Below, one piece after another: positions 36,175 to 47,213 of a stretch of 64,000 nt of DNA (its first letter is position 1; the number at the start of each line of letters is the position of its first letter). The DNA is from Microthyrium microscopicum (Eukaryota > Ascomycota > Dothideomycetes > Microthyriales > Microthyriaceae), in contig MU004238.1 of NCBI GenBank assembly GCA_010405405.1, forward strand, positions 383,530 through 447,529, in the 5' to 3' direction. Made by a program: the position numbers and the translations under genes. The notes under the pieces are model-generated. The model did not search any database and was not told the origin of the DNA. It was given only the letters and a program-made list of their open reading frames with translations.

Positions 36175-38606
36175 GTTGGAGAAAGAGATGGGTGAGGTGT
36201 TTGTGAAGGAGAAAGAGAGTGCAGATGTTATAGAGTGGGCGGTGAGGATGATATCAGATCTCAAAGAGATCCTAGGTGAATATGGTGAGAGGTGCAGGTC
36301 CTAGAAGATTGTTCGAGGGACGCGTCGATATGGAAGAAGCTGATTATAAGCCTTGGAAATAGAATCGAACAGGTATAATGAAATGTGAAAGAAAGTAGGA
36401 AGTGTGGTGATGGAGGTTCAGTGATGGCAATGGCAACAAACAGGTGTTGATAAAAGTCTGATGGAGTTTTGCAGTGGTCAAAAGCTGTCAGAACTGAGGG
36501 TGGGTGGAAGAGGAGGAAGAGGACTTGAAGAGTGAGCAGTGGACAAAAGATTATATAGGGTTCAAGCTCCAAGGCTGCGATATGGAGGTGGTGGTTGATC
36601 ACCGTCCAAGTGACAATGGGGAAGTGACTGAGAGGTGGCTACAAAATTCAGCACCAATAAATCCATTGATGAGGTGCCTCGAGTGACATTTTACAGAGGT
36701 TATGCCAGTTACTTCAAAACTGCTGCTACTGGCAGTGACCTTACACATATCATGTGGAGAGACTTTGCGCGAGCGGACTCAAATGTCCAGATTCAACCTC
36801 GAGACAGCACATCGCTTATTGAACCAGGAAAGAGAGGTCACGTCTCGAGTGACCAGGCCTTTGATCGCATTTAGAGGTGGAAAACCTCTATGCTGATTCT
36901 TCGGCGAGTCCCAAGACTCAAACCATACGCAATGGTTGCATGATATCGTCCTAGGAACCTGTTACAAATATATTTCTCATTGTACTGGAAGGTCATATAT
37001 CTCATAGATTTCTATCGCTCACGCGCATGCAGATAGCTTTAGTCCTGCCAACAGCTAAGTCGAAGCTTGACAACGATATATGTACCAGATATAGATTCAT
37101 GTTTGTAATCTCTGACACTCCTTGACAATTGGCGTTGTGTTAGGTACTTTATCAATTTTGTGTCAAGCCATAGCACTGAATGATTGCTCTTCCCATCTGA
37201 CAGATCCAGCTCTCCAGAGCCGTCTAGACCTAGCTTTTTTGCCCCCTCTGTCCAAACATTCCAGAGTCCGACAAGACACCACTATGGTCTGCACTTGAGC
37301 GTAAGGAGATGAGGAGGTGGCGCAAAAGGTGGCTGAGCTAAGTCATGGAGAGTATATACGCGAGCCTGTCAAGCCTGTCTATCTTCATGTTCAAGCAGTT
37401 TTACGTACTGGTTCTACCCAATCAGATAGCATCATTCATGTCACTCTGTCAGAAGTAATCGAGTGAGTAATTAGGAGAAGCAGGAATGGTTTCAAGAATA
37501 CCTTAGGTGGACTCCTTGCTCATATGAAGACTTCCTCTGATAATTCGTGTGAAAGCACATCAGATCTTGATCAAAACTATACCCAAGGGGTTGATGCTCT
37601 CAGAGGACTTGAATGGTTCTGATGACGCGATTTACCGTCTGGTTCCCTTAGGATGACTGTTAGGTAGAAATTCATATTGAAAGCATACAAATGGTTTTGA
37701 GATATGAATATTTTCGGACTTCTATGCCTGCCGGTACTCTGTGGTCTCCAAACCATTGCTGCCGATGATTCATGTTTGGGAGGTAAATTCAGGCAATACA
37801 CGTTATGCAAGGTAGAGTTGTCATATTCCCAGCCTCCCAGAAAATTGTCAGGTTTTCTTATCAGGGTGTATCTCTTGAAGAGCAATGATCTATGCTCATC
37901 ACATTTGGTTTATTGAAATTTTCCATGAAGTTTTTTCCCAAGTAGTTTGATCGGTTTGATGGGTCAATGCTCCAGTAAAGATATCATCCATTCAATCTCT
38001 CGATGTTTGGTACTCTAAAGACGATAGCATTAGAATAACGTGTCGCCTCCACACAATCAATCTCACTATTCCCCTTTTTGTCGTCGAAAGGAGTGAGTTT
38101 CTTGGATGGATAATGTCAGCGACTTCCAAATCCCCATAACTTGTCCTACATAGGATACGCTGCGGTTACCATCAAGTGCATCAAGAACTTGGGAGATCAT
38201 CGCAAACGATTGGATTCAAAGCAGGCACTCTTCAAGTGGTCTTCTAGCAGCCTTTGTAGTTGATGGGAAGATCCTTGTGAACGGCTCAAAATAGTGAGTC
38301 TCCCAAGCTCGAAGGCAAGAACGATCAATGTACGGCAAGAGCATATTTCTGTTTCAATCCAGCACGGACATTTTATCCAAACCCGGCAGGCACTCTCAAG
38401 ATCTGGAATTCGATGAGTTTTGGTGATGGAGGCTTTGAACTTTGGATGATCTCCTGAGCCATCATCACTCCCACGCATCTGGCTGATCTTCTCACCCTTA
38501 TCCATCTGCTCTTGATCAAGCTGTTCATACACCCTCACTACAAACAGCAGCATCCGTATCGAAATCTGAGTCTGAGGCCGCACGGTCAATCCACGAGACT
38601 GCTGCC
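36175..38606. other. Intergenic, 2.4 kb, no gene seen
   Basis: Divergent spacer between the SPT2-like gene (-) and the 2EXR-type gene (+). The first 400 bp are likely promoter and leader of the SPT2-like gene (pyrimidine-rich on the minus strand). Open frames of 60-130 codons (36261-36602, 37577-37885, 38197-38589) lack ATG context, splice partners and domains. A possible partial copy of the inverted-repeat family noted in the 2EXR-type gene lies at about 38,160-38,182 (TGCGGTTACCATCAAGTGC). Confidence 0.5.
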
Positions 38607-38612
38607 TATAAA
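38607..38612 (+). promoter_or_regulatory. TATA box of the 2EXR-type gene
   Basis: CTATAAAG, 144 bp before the ATG at 38751, followed by a pyrimidine-rich leader. Confidence 0.5.
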
Positions 38613-38750
38613 GCTTCCTTCTCCACCACTTCTACTCCACTTCTGCTTCAGCATCCTCTCATACTCTAGCACACCCATCACATCACATTGTAGCCATCAG
38701 ATCATATCAAGACCACCGCACAACATCCCACTAACTCACAATCATCAGCC

Positions 38751-41403
38751 ATGGGCAGAAACAAACATCAAATCATTCTTGACATCAGCCTCACAGACTG
38801 GAAGAATTACGAAACTTCACCGGATTACCATGAGGATTCCACGTCTGAGCTATTTCTGGGCCTCAACGAAGAAGGCCATGTCATTTCCAGCGTATCAGAA
38901 GCTCTCACTATGCACTGGCACTCAGCTTGCGGACCGGAGGATCAGCCCGGTCGAAATCGGGAGCAGCAAGAGCTTCAATATTCGGATGGAATGGAGAGCA
39001 TTTCTCTCCTAAATGGTAGGTTTTGCTCGAAATTCCACCTTCTGCCTTTCAACCGTGGCATTCAATGGCTCCAATCGCACTTGATGGCTACCATCGAGTG
39101 TTGGGGCGCCCATGTCATCCTGTGCAAATTTATACTAATGGCTTTAGGCCTTGAAGAAGAGGTTCATCGGTGGTACGAAGCACGGTCAAACGACCCGCAG
39201 GGCCTCCTCGACATCAAGATTTGGCCATTGACAGACTTTGAGCCAACAAAAGATGAATCGAAGTTCTTTGGCATCAAGATCAAAAACCGAAAATATTATG
39301 TTCCGGTCCAACAAATTGACGATTTCATCAAGATTCGTCACGATAGTCACTGGATTATTCCTCTCTGGTGGTTCAATCAGATGGTTCCTGAAGAGTTACA
39401 GAAGCCAAAGACAGTCAAAGTCGAGTCAAAATTCCCAATCATGCAGTTACCAGTCGAAGTTCGCCAAATGATCTGGCAATATACCATTTTCAACGAGCGC
39501 GGCGCTCAAGAAGGAACAGAAGTCAACCGTTTTAGTGGAAGAGTGCTCCATTACTACTTGTTCGACTACGCTAAGAGCCAACTTCAGGTAGTAAGTTGTC
39601 CCCTACAAAAGCAAAATCACCGATTTTTGGACTCCAAGGCAATCAATCCCAAACACTGGATGTCTCCCCAACGCATCTGATGGCTTCCGTAGATTGCAAT
39701 CTTAGATCGAGTACTATAGTACCCATCAGATGCGGTGGGGATTCATCGCGTTTTATGATTTGACCACAAAGACAAAGTCTTGCATATTGCTTGACGAAAT
39801 CCGAAAGTCCAGCACATCAGGTGGCCCCCATCGCATCAGAAGGCTACCATATGGTGCGATGGGACTTACCGCGAAGACGATCTATGCGTAATCTTATACT
39901 GACAAACTCAGGTTAAGGAGCTACCGATCTCGCTTCAAGGTAGTTCGTTCGCCAAACTCCTGAAATCCGAATTCAGAGAAGACTTTCTCAGCGCTGTGCT
40001 TCACAATGTGCACGTATACTTCACAGATTCCCGAGAATTCAATTTCTTTATTGGCCTTGTACCAATCAAGTACATCCGCCAAATCCGCCATCTGGATCTC
40101 GAAATGCTCGCTCCATGGCAATGGATTGATTTCTTCGGTGGTGGACTCCTCCATCCAACCTACAATACTGGCGCCGTCACATTACCGTTCATGAATCTTG
40201 CAACTATCACTCTCAACGTCCACAATATGGGCAAGGACGAGCCGGTCGAACGCCGAAATGGCATTCGTGGCAAAATTGTCAAATCCTCCATCCGAAATCA
40301 GGCAGGATACGATTTCGCTTACGATGCAGTCACACTTAGACAAAATAAGAAGTGGCTATACAATCCAGTGGCTCCTTGCATGACTCATGCGGTCGACTGG
40401 CTGCTCCAACTGATGTTCCCGTTTGTCAGTCATATCACCAAAATCACACTCACGGGCTGGGTTCGCACTCCTCAGAAGGAGCGTTTCCTCAATTTGTGTA
40501 GCCAGGTAAGAGTTCCCAGTTCCGAAAGCGTCAATTCATGGCAAAGTCTTATTTTACCAACACAATTAATGCCTCCCATCGCATTCGATAGCTATGGTCG
40601 AATGCAATGGCTTCCATGAAGTGTTTTATGTTTTCGCCCTGGAATGATGAAATGGTGTGCTTGGAGTTTTTTAGCTCTTACGGAAAGCTCAAACTAACAG
40701 TTTCTAGGTATGACTTCCCTTTGGAAACACGATATTCTTGACGATATCCGATAAGAACAGAATCCTTGATTTTCCCATCAAATGCGATGGTAGCCATCGA
40801 TTGCGATCAGAAGCGCATCATATGGTACCCTCGCACTTGATAATCCTCAACATATAAATCGCTCTGAATCTTATACTGACAACTTTCCAGGTTCCGACTC
40901 GCCATCCCGTGCATGAATTTGATCCAAACAGCCCTTGGGAGCTTAATCCCACCATTCAGCAGTGGGGAAACCACTTTGAGGCGATGTATAACCAGTACTA
41001 CAAGAAGGTGCGAGATCTGGAATATGTTCCCAAGGTCCGCAAGCATGCCCAACAAACATTCGCTCGGGCTGAGGCGATTGTCAATCGCCAGAAAGAGCTA
41101 TTTCTGAAGGCTGTTCATAAGCAGTACAGACTGGCTGGTGGATGCTACTGGGTTGATAAGGATTGGTTGGTCCACAAAAAAGCCGATGGAGGACCTCCGG
41201 GTGTTTGGGAGTACGATGAGGACCGCAACTGGTACCTCTGGAACATCAAAAATGGCTATTACCAGCAGCGTCCGGCTTGCAAATGCTCGCCTCCTTGTGG
41301 CGTAACCCCAGACTTCTACGATGATGGCGAAGAGTGGAAGCACCAACAGTGGTTAGAACAGGGTGAGAGAGAGTTGGAGGCATTCATTCGTGGTGAAGAC
41401 TGA
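38751..41403 (+). CDS. 2EXR/F-box-like protein, unknown function
   Basis: Three exons: 38751-39590, 39912-40505 and 40891-41403, all joined in phase 0, giving about 648 residues. Donors are GTAAGT and GTAAGA, acceptors ACTCAG and TTCCAG; exon 1 could instead end at 39587 (donor GTAGTA), one residue shorter. The ATG has a good context (AGCCATGG). FPIMQLPVEVRQMIWQYTI at about residue 228 matches the start of the 2EXR / F-box-like motif (FPxLPxEIRxxIW) common in expanded families of unknown function in Leotiomycetes and Sordariomycetes. That motif is usually N-terminal; here about 227 residues with several Trp and His precede it. The C-terminal exon is rich in Trp and Tyr, with a CKCSPPC cluster. 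Introns of 321 and 385 bp are unusually long for this window and carry inverted repeats. The role is unknown. Confidence 0.78.
39667..39740. repeat. Inverted repeat in intron 1 of the 2EXR-type gene
   Basis: Arms CCCAACGCATCTGATGG (from 39667) and CCATCAGATGCGGTGGG (ending about 39740) are complementary over 17 bp with one mismatch. The loop contains the perfect palindrome GTACTATAGTAC at about 39711-39722. Confidence 0.75.
39827..39863. repeat. Nested hairpin in intron 1 of the 2EXR-type gene
   Basis: Arms CCCATCGCA (39827-39835) and TGCGATGGG (39855-39863) are perfectly complementary and enclose the palindrome ACCATATGGT (39846-39855), sharing one base with the right arm. Confidence 0.8.
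40576..40610. repeat. Inverted repeat in intron 2 of the 2EXR-type gene
   Basis: Arms CCATCGCATTCGA (40576-40588) and TCGAATGCAATGG (40598-40610) are complementary with one mismatch around a 9-base centre TAGCTATGG. Confidence 0.8.
40774..40807. repeat. Inverted repeat near the end of intron 2 of the 2EXR-type gene
   Basis: The centre CGATGG-TAG-CCATCG (40785-40799) is a perfect 6-bp hairpin; ATGCGATGG before and CGATTGCGAT after belong to the same repeat family. Confidence 0.75.
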
Positions 41404-42060
41404 AAAAAATGGTGGAAAATCGATTGACCCATCCTAAATTGTTTTGACAATCAGATAGAAAAAATTGGTATTTCTCAATCAAATTGTAAAACTGCGTCTT
41501 CAAAGCAATTCAAAAATACATAGCGAGCCTCCACCGTACTCTATGGATGCCATTAATGCGGTGGCAGACATCAAATGCGATAAGAAAATCTCGTGAAGCC
41601 GAACATGTGTGTGTTTTTGCTTTTGGGTGAGACTCCAAGGAAAACGTGTCATATAGGTGCCATCGATTGCGGTGGTAGCCATCGAAGCAGATGAAAGAGT
41701 GCCATTATTGACCTCATTTCCTACATTATTTATTTCAGCCTTGTAGACACAAATTCAGCCTTGCAGGAGCTGCACGGACGCAATTCATCCCGCAGCCGTT
41801 GGTTCTTCCTCGATTTTGACAGGGATGGGAAAGCGCCACTGCCAAGCATCTCCAACTGCTGTTAGTCTCTTCTACTTTTGCTCGTTTGCTCTTTCGGCGA
41901 CGACATAGTACTACCAAGAGATCTCGTTTGTCTGGACGTACTAGTTGTTTGTCGCTGTTTGCGTATTTCAAGCTTCAACAACAGGCGAGATGCATCCTCG
42001 TCCTTGCGACCCTCTCTTCTCGTTTATCCCCCAAGCATGATTTGATCTCAACATCCGCCG
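41404..42060. other. Intergenic between the 2EXR-type and ZZ/EF-hand genes
   Basis: Holds the 3' flank of the 2EXR-type gene with two more members of the inverted-repeat family (41542-41582 and 41656-41694, the latter containing GTGGTAGCCATCGA), then the promoter and leader of the downstream gene. No gene seen. Confidence 0.55.
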
Positions 42061-42124
42061 GTAAGTCCTTTCCAAGAACTCGCGTATTGACAATGATTCC
42101 TTAAGGTACTAACAATATGAATAG
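42061..42124 (+). other. Probable intron in the 5' leader of the ZZ/EF-hand gene
   Basis: A GTAAGT donor at 42061, a perfect branch site TACTAAC at 42107-42113 and an ATAG acceptor ending at 42124 sit just before the ATG at 42127. Removing it leaves no upstream ATG immediately next to the start. Confidence 0.6.
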
Positions 42125-42126
42125 AC

Positions 42127-44664
42127 ATGGCCTCTTCATCGGCCCCATCCTCGCTTACGCGCTATCGTCCCATCGTCCTTACAATCTTCGGTTTTGCCGT
42201 TGGCTACTCCATCTATTACGTCTACACCTCGAGTACACAATCAAAGCCTTCCGGATTACATCGTAGTAATGCTGTACATCGTAGGCGACGAGCCGCAACC
42301 AATACTCCCGAGAATGGCGCTGTAACATCTCGATCCAGAGATAATCCAGCAAATGATAATTCGGTGGAGACCGCGGATATACCTGACGGCACCGAGACCG
42401 TGGCAGAAACCGAAGCCATTCAGACAAATTCTCAGGATGGTTCAGGACTTAAGGCGTTACTCTACTACATTGCTGAAGATCAAAGTCGTCAGAATGCCTA
42501 CATTCACAGAGGAGTCATGTGCAATTCATGTTTCATGAAACCAATACGAGGGATAAGATGGCGCTGCGCCAACTGCGCCGATTATGACTTGTGCTCAGAT
42601 TGCGAGGCGTCAAATATGCACCCAAAAACACACATATTCTACAAAGTCAAAATCCCCGCACCATTTCTGGGAAACCCACGACAAACACAGGCGGTGGTCT
42701 ACCCCGGTAAGCCTGCGAAAATGCCACGCAGCCTACCAACGAATCTATTTCGAAGATTTGTCGACGAGACAAAGTTTGAGAAGGAAGAAATTGAGGCTCT
42801 CTATGACCAATTCACCTGCCTGGCAAACGCAAACTGGACATCAGATCCCAATGGAATCAATTACGCCATCGACCGGACTGCTTTTGACACTGCATTCATT
42901 CCTCTAACTTCAATCAATGCGCCTCAGCCAAATTTGCTTTATGATCGCATTTTCTCGTTCTACGACTCCAATGGCGATGGCCTCATTGGCTTCGAAGAAC
43001 TTTTGAAAGGGCTGGCACATATTCAAGACAAAAATCATGATCAAGCAGCTCGAAGACGCCACATCTTTAATGGCTTTGATGTTGATAGTGATGGCTACAT
43101 ATCGCGAAAAGATGTATTGCGGCTATTTCGTGCTTATTATGCAATCCAAAAGGACATAACGCATGACCTACTCGCGGTACAAGATGAGGAGTATGAGATC
43201 AAGAATGTCCAGCAATTCATATTTTCTGGACAACCATTGAGTGCCGCTTTTACAGAGTCAGCACCGGGTGTTCAGACTACATTTCCTACGGATACAAAAC
43301 AACCGAATAGCTTTGGGGACACCCGCGATTCTACCAATCCGATACACGTGGATTCGACGGATGAAGGACCTAGAGATGAAATTGTGTCTTTGCTTCCAGG
43401 AGAAGAGTTGTGGAATCGACAGCAACAGAATCCGCCTGGAACCTTCATCTTTCCTGCTTCTAGACCTTTAATCGACGAGCCGTGGATGTCAGCTGAAGAG
43501 GATGCGCAGGTTACAGCAAGGCTGCAAGCCAGCGCGATGCGAGACCGATTCCGCCGAAGAGAGTTTTACACCGACGAAGAGGAAGGATTTTTGCTAGAAG
43601 ACCCGGATAAATACTCCTCTTCTCGACAGTCCTCCAACCAGCATCAGCAAGCCCCTACTCAGCATACAGAGCATGCTCAACGAACACCTCTGGGTTTCCT
43701 GCGCTCTGCCCCGTCGTGGAATGTCGCAGAGAATCCTGCTATTGGAATTGAGGCTACGCCAGCTCCATCGGCTGCAAGAAAATCGCGTGAGCAAGTCCTG
43801 CATCGCGATGGCTACGAGGTTCCCATCCCAGATGCGGAAATCGGCAAAGAAATTCTGTATCAGGTGGTTCAGCAAGGTCTCAACGAATTGCTCGACCCTC
43901 TTTTCAAGGAGAAGGAGGACTTGGCTCTTCTGGTCGAAGAAACCGCTATGGAGCGGCGGAGGTGGAAAAGAGAAATCAGACAATTTGTGAAAGCGCAAAA
44001 ACGAGAGAAAGCTGAGGAGAAGAGAGAAGAGGACGAAAACAAGCTGAAGAACGGTAATGGCTCAGCCTTCCATTCGCAACAGTCAGCAGACGCCAATGTT
44101 CTCGAGGACGAAGAAACCGATATCTCATCTTCGGTTTCTTCAGCTGATCATACTGAATCAGAAGATGAAGGAAACGTTGAGCCAATGGGCTGGAATAAAC
44201 ATCCTGGGGGCACCAAGTGGAAAGAAGACTCCAGGCCCAAAGGGCGGGACGATACAGACTTGGTGTTGACGTCTGTCGCTACTGATCGTCAGGTACGATT
44301 GGATCCAACCATGCCACAGTTTCGACCAAATTCAGACAAAGATGTCGATCAGCACTCGGAGTACGTCAGACTTAAATCTATCCATGCCTGGGAAGAAAAC
44401 AGAATACCCACACAAGAGGGTCCAAACGGCTCGGTCAATGGTGGTCCTATCAGAAGCGGTCTATCGGCTGCCAATATAGCTAAGATTGAACCAACCAAAG
44501 CTGAGCTAAAGCAATATGCGATGCTTAACGAAGCCGAACGAAGCATCAAGGAACAAGGAGGGAAAGGGAGATTAAGCTTTCAAGAATTCAAAGCTTTGAT
44601 GCATGGAGAAGAAGGCCGGCGCCTCGCTTTTGTGGATCAATGGTTTGAGCTGGGAAGTTTTTGA
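42127..44664 (+). CDS. Membrane-anchored ZZ zinc finger and EF-hand protein
   Basis: Single coding exon of 845 residues. A hydrophobic segment, IVLTIFGFAVGYSIYYVYT (about 16-34), is a likely N-terminal membrane anchor. A ZZ-type zinc finger follows (about 127-175: CNSCFMKPIRGIRWRCANC, then DLCSDCE and two His in HPKTH). Two EF-hand loops come next, DSNGDGLIGFEE (280-291) and DVDSDGYISRKD (318-329), both with acidic residues at the calcium-binding positions. The middle is disordered; a charged helix lies at about 590-650 (EKEDLALLVEE, RRRWKREIRQF, then many K and E), possibly a coiled coil, and a helical end has a SFQEFKALMHGEEG stretch resembling another degenerate EF-hand-like segment. ZZ fingers bind peptides or modified N-termini and EF-hands respond to calcium. 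This architecture recurs in filamentous ascomycetes with no assigned function that I know of. The membrane (ER, mitochondrial outer or other) cannot be told from sequence. Confidence 0.88.
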   Translation: MASSSAPSSLTRYRPIVLTIFGFAVGYSIYYVYTSSTQSKPSGLHRSNAVHRRRRAATNTPENGAVTSRSRDNPANDNSVETADIPDGTETVAETEAIQTNSQDGSGLKALLYYIAEDQSRQNAYIHRGVMCNSCFMKPIRGIRWRCANCADYDLCSDCEASNMHPKTHIFYKVKIPAPFLGNPRQTQAVVYPGKPAKMPRSLPTNLFRRFVDETKFEKEEIEALYDQFTCLANANWTSDPNGINYAIDRTAFDTAFIPLTSINAPQPNLLYDRIFSFYDSNGDGLIGFEELLKGLAHIQDKNHDQAARRRHIFNGFDVDSDGYISRKDVLRLFRAYYAIQKDITHDLLAVQDEEYEIKNVQQFIFSGQPLSAAFTESAPGVQTTFPTDTKQPNSFGDTRDSTNPIHVDSTDEGPRDEIVSLLPGEELWNRQQQNPPGTFIFPASRPLIDEPWMSAEEDAQVTARLQASAMRDRFRRREFYTDEEEGFLLEDPDKYSSSRQSSNQHQQAPTQHTEHAQRTPLGFLRSAPSWNVAENPAIGIEATPAPSAARKSREQVLHRDGYEVPIPDAEIGKEILYQVVQQGLNELLDPLFKEKEDLALLVEETAMERRRWKREIRQFVKAQKREKAEEKREEDENKLKNGNGSAFHSQQSADANVLEDEETDISSSVSSADHTESEDEGNVEPMGWNKHPGGTKWKEDSRPKGRDDTDLVLTSVATDRQVRLDPTMPQFRPNSDKDVDQHSEYVRLKSIHAWEENRIPTQEGPNGSVNGGPIRSGLSAANIAKIEPTKAELKQYAMLNEAERSIKEQGGKGRLSFQEFKALMHGEEGRRLAFVDQWFELGSF

Positions 44665-46300
44665 ATTGCACATACATACAACCTCGACGATTGTACGTTT
44701 ACCAATCGCTAATAGCTCACATAGATACCCGGGCCGTACTTGAGCGGTATTTGGCTACCTCTTGCTTCTTCTGAAAATGCATAGATAGCCGGTTTGAGAC
44801 ATTTACATTTAGATCCCGAAAGACTCGTGGATGCAAGCATCAGTAATTAGCCGTTAATGCCAGATTATTATCATTTCAATCTCTAAGCGCTCGGTTCAAG
44901 AGATCGATTCTTCCTTACTCTTTGCAGATCACATCTCATGGGCTGGATACTACGCACGAGTGTGGCCGAAGATTGAATGGAGCATTGGGGTGATGCAACA
45001 CAATCCAAGAAAAACACAACCGTCTTCAAACTAATTTTCGTCACTCTATCCCAGCCCGCTGCCCACTAGCAAATAACAGGCCGGGAAATAAAATAATAAC
45101 GAACAGACCACCGCTTGGCGTTGAGCAAAGTGCAGCATTCATTCTTGTACATTGTAGGATTGATTATCATTTGGCCCACACGCCGAGGATTCAGTACGTA
45201 CGGATTTACACTTAATGTTCTTCTAGGTTGTCTTGATAACGGTTACCAGTTGCCGCCTGGCCGCAATGCATATACTATCTCAAGGATGGTGCACAAGGAA
45301 TCAATATACAGTAAACAGGGGCCCATGTCAGCCTGGTCGATCGCTCGCAACTGTATATGTCCAGGTGGTGGCCAAAGCAACAGCCTACAAACAAGTAAGT
45401 ACCTCTCAATATTAATCGAACGCGACGCATTCTTTGATTTGTTTCGCTTGATGAGGAAATGCCAGTACCGGTAGATCCGGACACGTTCAAAGCGTTCAAC
45501 AGTTTAATGACGTCGCCCAATTCGGCCTCAGCAGGCAATTTGAGCCTCCTCTTGAGGCTACAATGGATAGTAACCCTTCTACAGTGATTTTCAAATTCAG
45601 ATGGATCTAGGAGAGGTTTAGTATTGCAAGCAATAATCTAAATTCACGAGCAGGATGGAGTTGATAACGCGATAGCAGCAGAATACGGCTATCACTGGAA
45701 TAATGGCACAATGTCTATACCAGGCATCTTGATATCTAAACTCTGCTAGCTTCACGAGTCGGAAAAGATCTTCTTGGCCTATGTTCCATTGCTATTCTAG
45801 AAAAACTGACGTAGTAACCAGGAACCTCAGGGCAACGATTGGAGCTATCATTTTCCCAGACTTCTCCATCAGTCCGCTCCGCAGTAGTCTCTGATATCTG
45901 GAGAAGACTAGTACGGAGACCACGAAGACCCTGCCTCGAACTCGCTCTAACAGAGGTTTTTGCGCTTGAGCGGCTCGTCGCTCAGGGGATACATCAGATT
46001 GGAAAAACCTGTTTGGTCAAATTCCGCGGCTCCCAAGTCGAATCCAATATACGATTTGATCCTCGATATCTGCTTGATACTATTGGTGCGAGGTCGATGC
46101 GCCTCACGTGCTGTTTTAAGTTTCTCCAGATGTTTCCAACCGTGCATAGGACAAAAACGCAGGGAAATGTTGACAGGAATCAAGGGCTTGCCCCTGTTCA
46201 CGACAGGCCTTGTATATGCCGTCCACGGCCAGCACTGTAGCAATTTAATGAACTGATAATTCACGTCATCATGCTCAGACCCAATCTCGGAGGAACAATG
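44665..46300. other. Intergenic, 1.6 kb, no gene seen
   Basis: Tandem-oriented spacer before the HsbA-like gene. Open frames up to 133 codons (45839-46240, +) have no recognised content and overlap frames on the other strand. TCACGTCA at 46261-46268, about 40 bp before the TATA box, could be a bZIP-type site. Confidence 0.5.
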
Positions 46301-46308
46301 TATAAAAG
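46301..46308 (+). promoter_or_regulatory. TATA box of the HsbA-like gene
   Basis: TATAAAAG, 148 bp upstream of the ATG at 46449, followed by a leader rich in C, A and T, typical of highly expressed fungal genes. Confidence 0.7.
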
Positions 46309-46448
46309 ACAAGAGTCGCTTCTGGATGTACTTCTTTCTCTTTCATCACAACACTACGACTCAACGAACCAATTCAACGATTTCAAGCCTTCTTTTCTAA
46401 CATTAATACCAAACACCCTCGTTTAACAACAAAACAACCTATATCAAA

Positions 46449-47213
46449 ATGAAGTACTCCGCTGTTACCGTTGCTGCCTTTGCCGGCTCTGCCATGGCCG
46501 CTGGTGGCGCTGATGCCATCAACTCCGTCCTTAACGACATCAACACCTCCGTCAAGTCCTTCGACTCTGCCGTCAAGGGATACTCCGGTGGAGATGCCCA
46601 GGCTCTCCTCCAGGCCTCCTCCAAGATCCAGTCCATCACCGCCGATGGTGCTGCCAAGATCGCTGCCGGCTCCGACCTCACCCTCAACGACGCCGTCTCC
46701 ATCACCACCAACGTCCAGGGTCTCCAGGGAACTCTCGACTCTGCTCTCTCCGACCTCGAGGGCGCTGGCCCAGCTCTAGCCAAGGCTGGAAAGTGCTCAG
46801 AGATCACCTCCCAGCTCTCTGCCCAAGCTGATGCCGCCAAGAAGCTCCAGGACGCCGTCACCCTCAAGGCTCCTACCGAGACCAAGTCCATTGCTCAACA
46901 GCTCGGTGGAAAGATTGGTTCTTCCATTGCCTCAACCCAAGGCAAATTCAAGCAGATCTGCGCTGGTGCCTCATCCGCCCCATCCAGCGGATCTTCATCC
47001 GGTAGCTCCGACCACGCTGGCATGCCCGGTATGGCTGGCAGCTCCAGCTCCGGCTCATCCAGCTCCAGCTCAAGCAGCACTGGCTCCAAGACCAAGTCTG
47101 GCAAGCACTCTGCTTCCTCCACAGTCCCCAAGCCAGCCCAATACACCGGCGCTGCCTCCACAATGACTGCCCCAGCACTCATGGCTCTCGTCGCTGCTGT
47201 CTTCGCTCTATAA
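46449..47213 (+). CDS. HsbA-like GPI-anchored cell-wall protein
   Basis: Single exon, 254 residues. MKYSAVTVAAFAGSAMA is a signal peptide. Residues about 20-175 form an all-alpha Ala/Ser/Asp/Leu-rich domain with two cysteines (116 in GKCSE and 171 in QICAG), matching the hydrophobic surface-binding protein A / galactomannoprotein (Mp1-like) family: VLNDINTSVKSFDSAVKGYSG, then a DAVSITTNVQGL segment. A Ser/Gly-rich linker, a probable O-glycosylation stalk, follows at about 175-235. The C-terminus (TMTAPALMALVAAVFAL) is a GPI-attachment signal. HsbA in Aspergillus binds hydrophobic surfaces and helps recruit cutinases, and Mp1 binds fatty acids. Codon use is strongly biased to C-ending codons (GCC, TCC, GTC), unlike neighbouring genes, which suggests high expression. 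Confidence 0.87.
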   Translation: MKYSAVTVAAFAGSAMAAGGADAINSVLNDINTSVKSFDSAVKGYSGGDAQALLQASSKIQSITADGAAKIAAGSDLTLNDAVSITTNVQGLQGTLDSALSDLEGAGPALAKAGKCSEITSQLSAQADAAKKLQDAVTLKAPTETKSIAQQLGGKIGSSIASTQGKFKQICAGASSAPSSGSSSGSSDHAGMPGMAGSSSSGSSSSSSSSTGSKTKSGKHSASSTVPKPAQYTGAASTMTAPALMALVAAVFAL

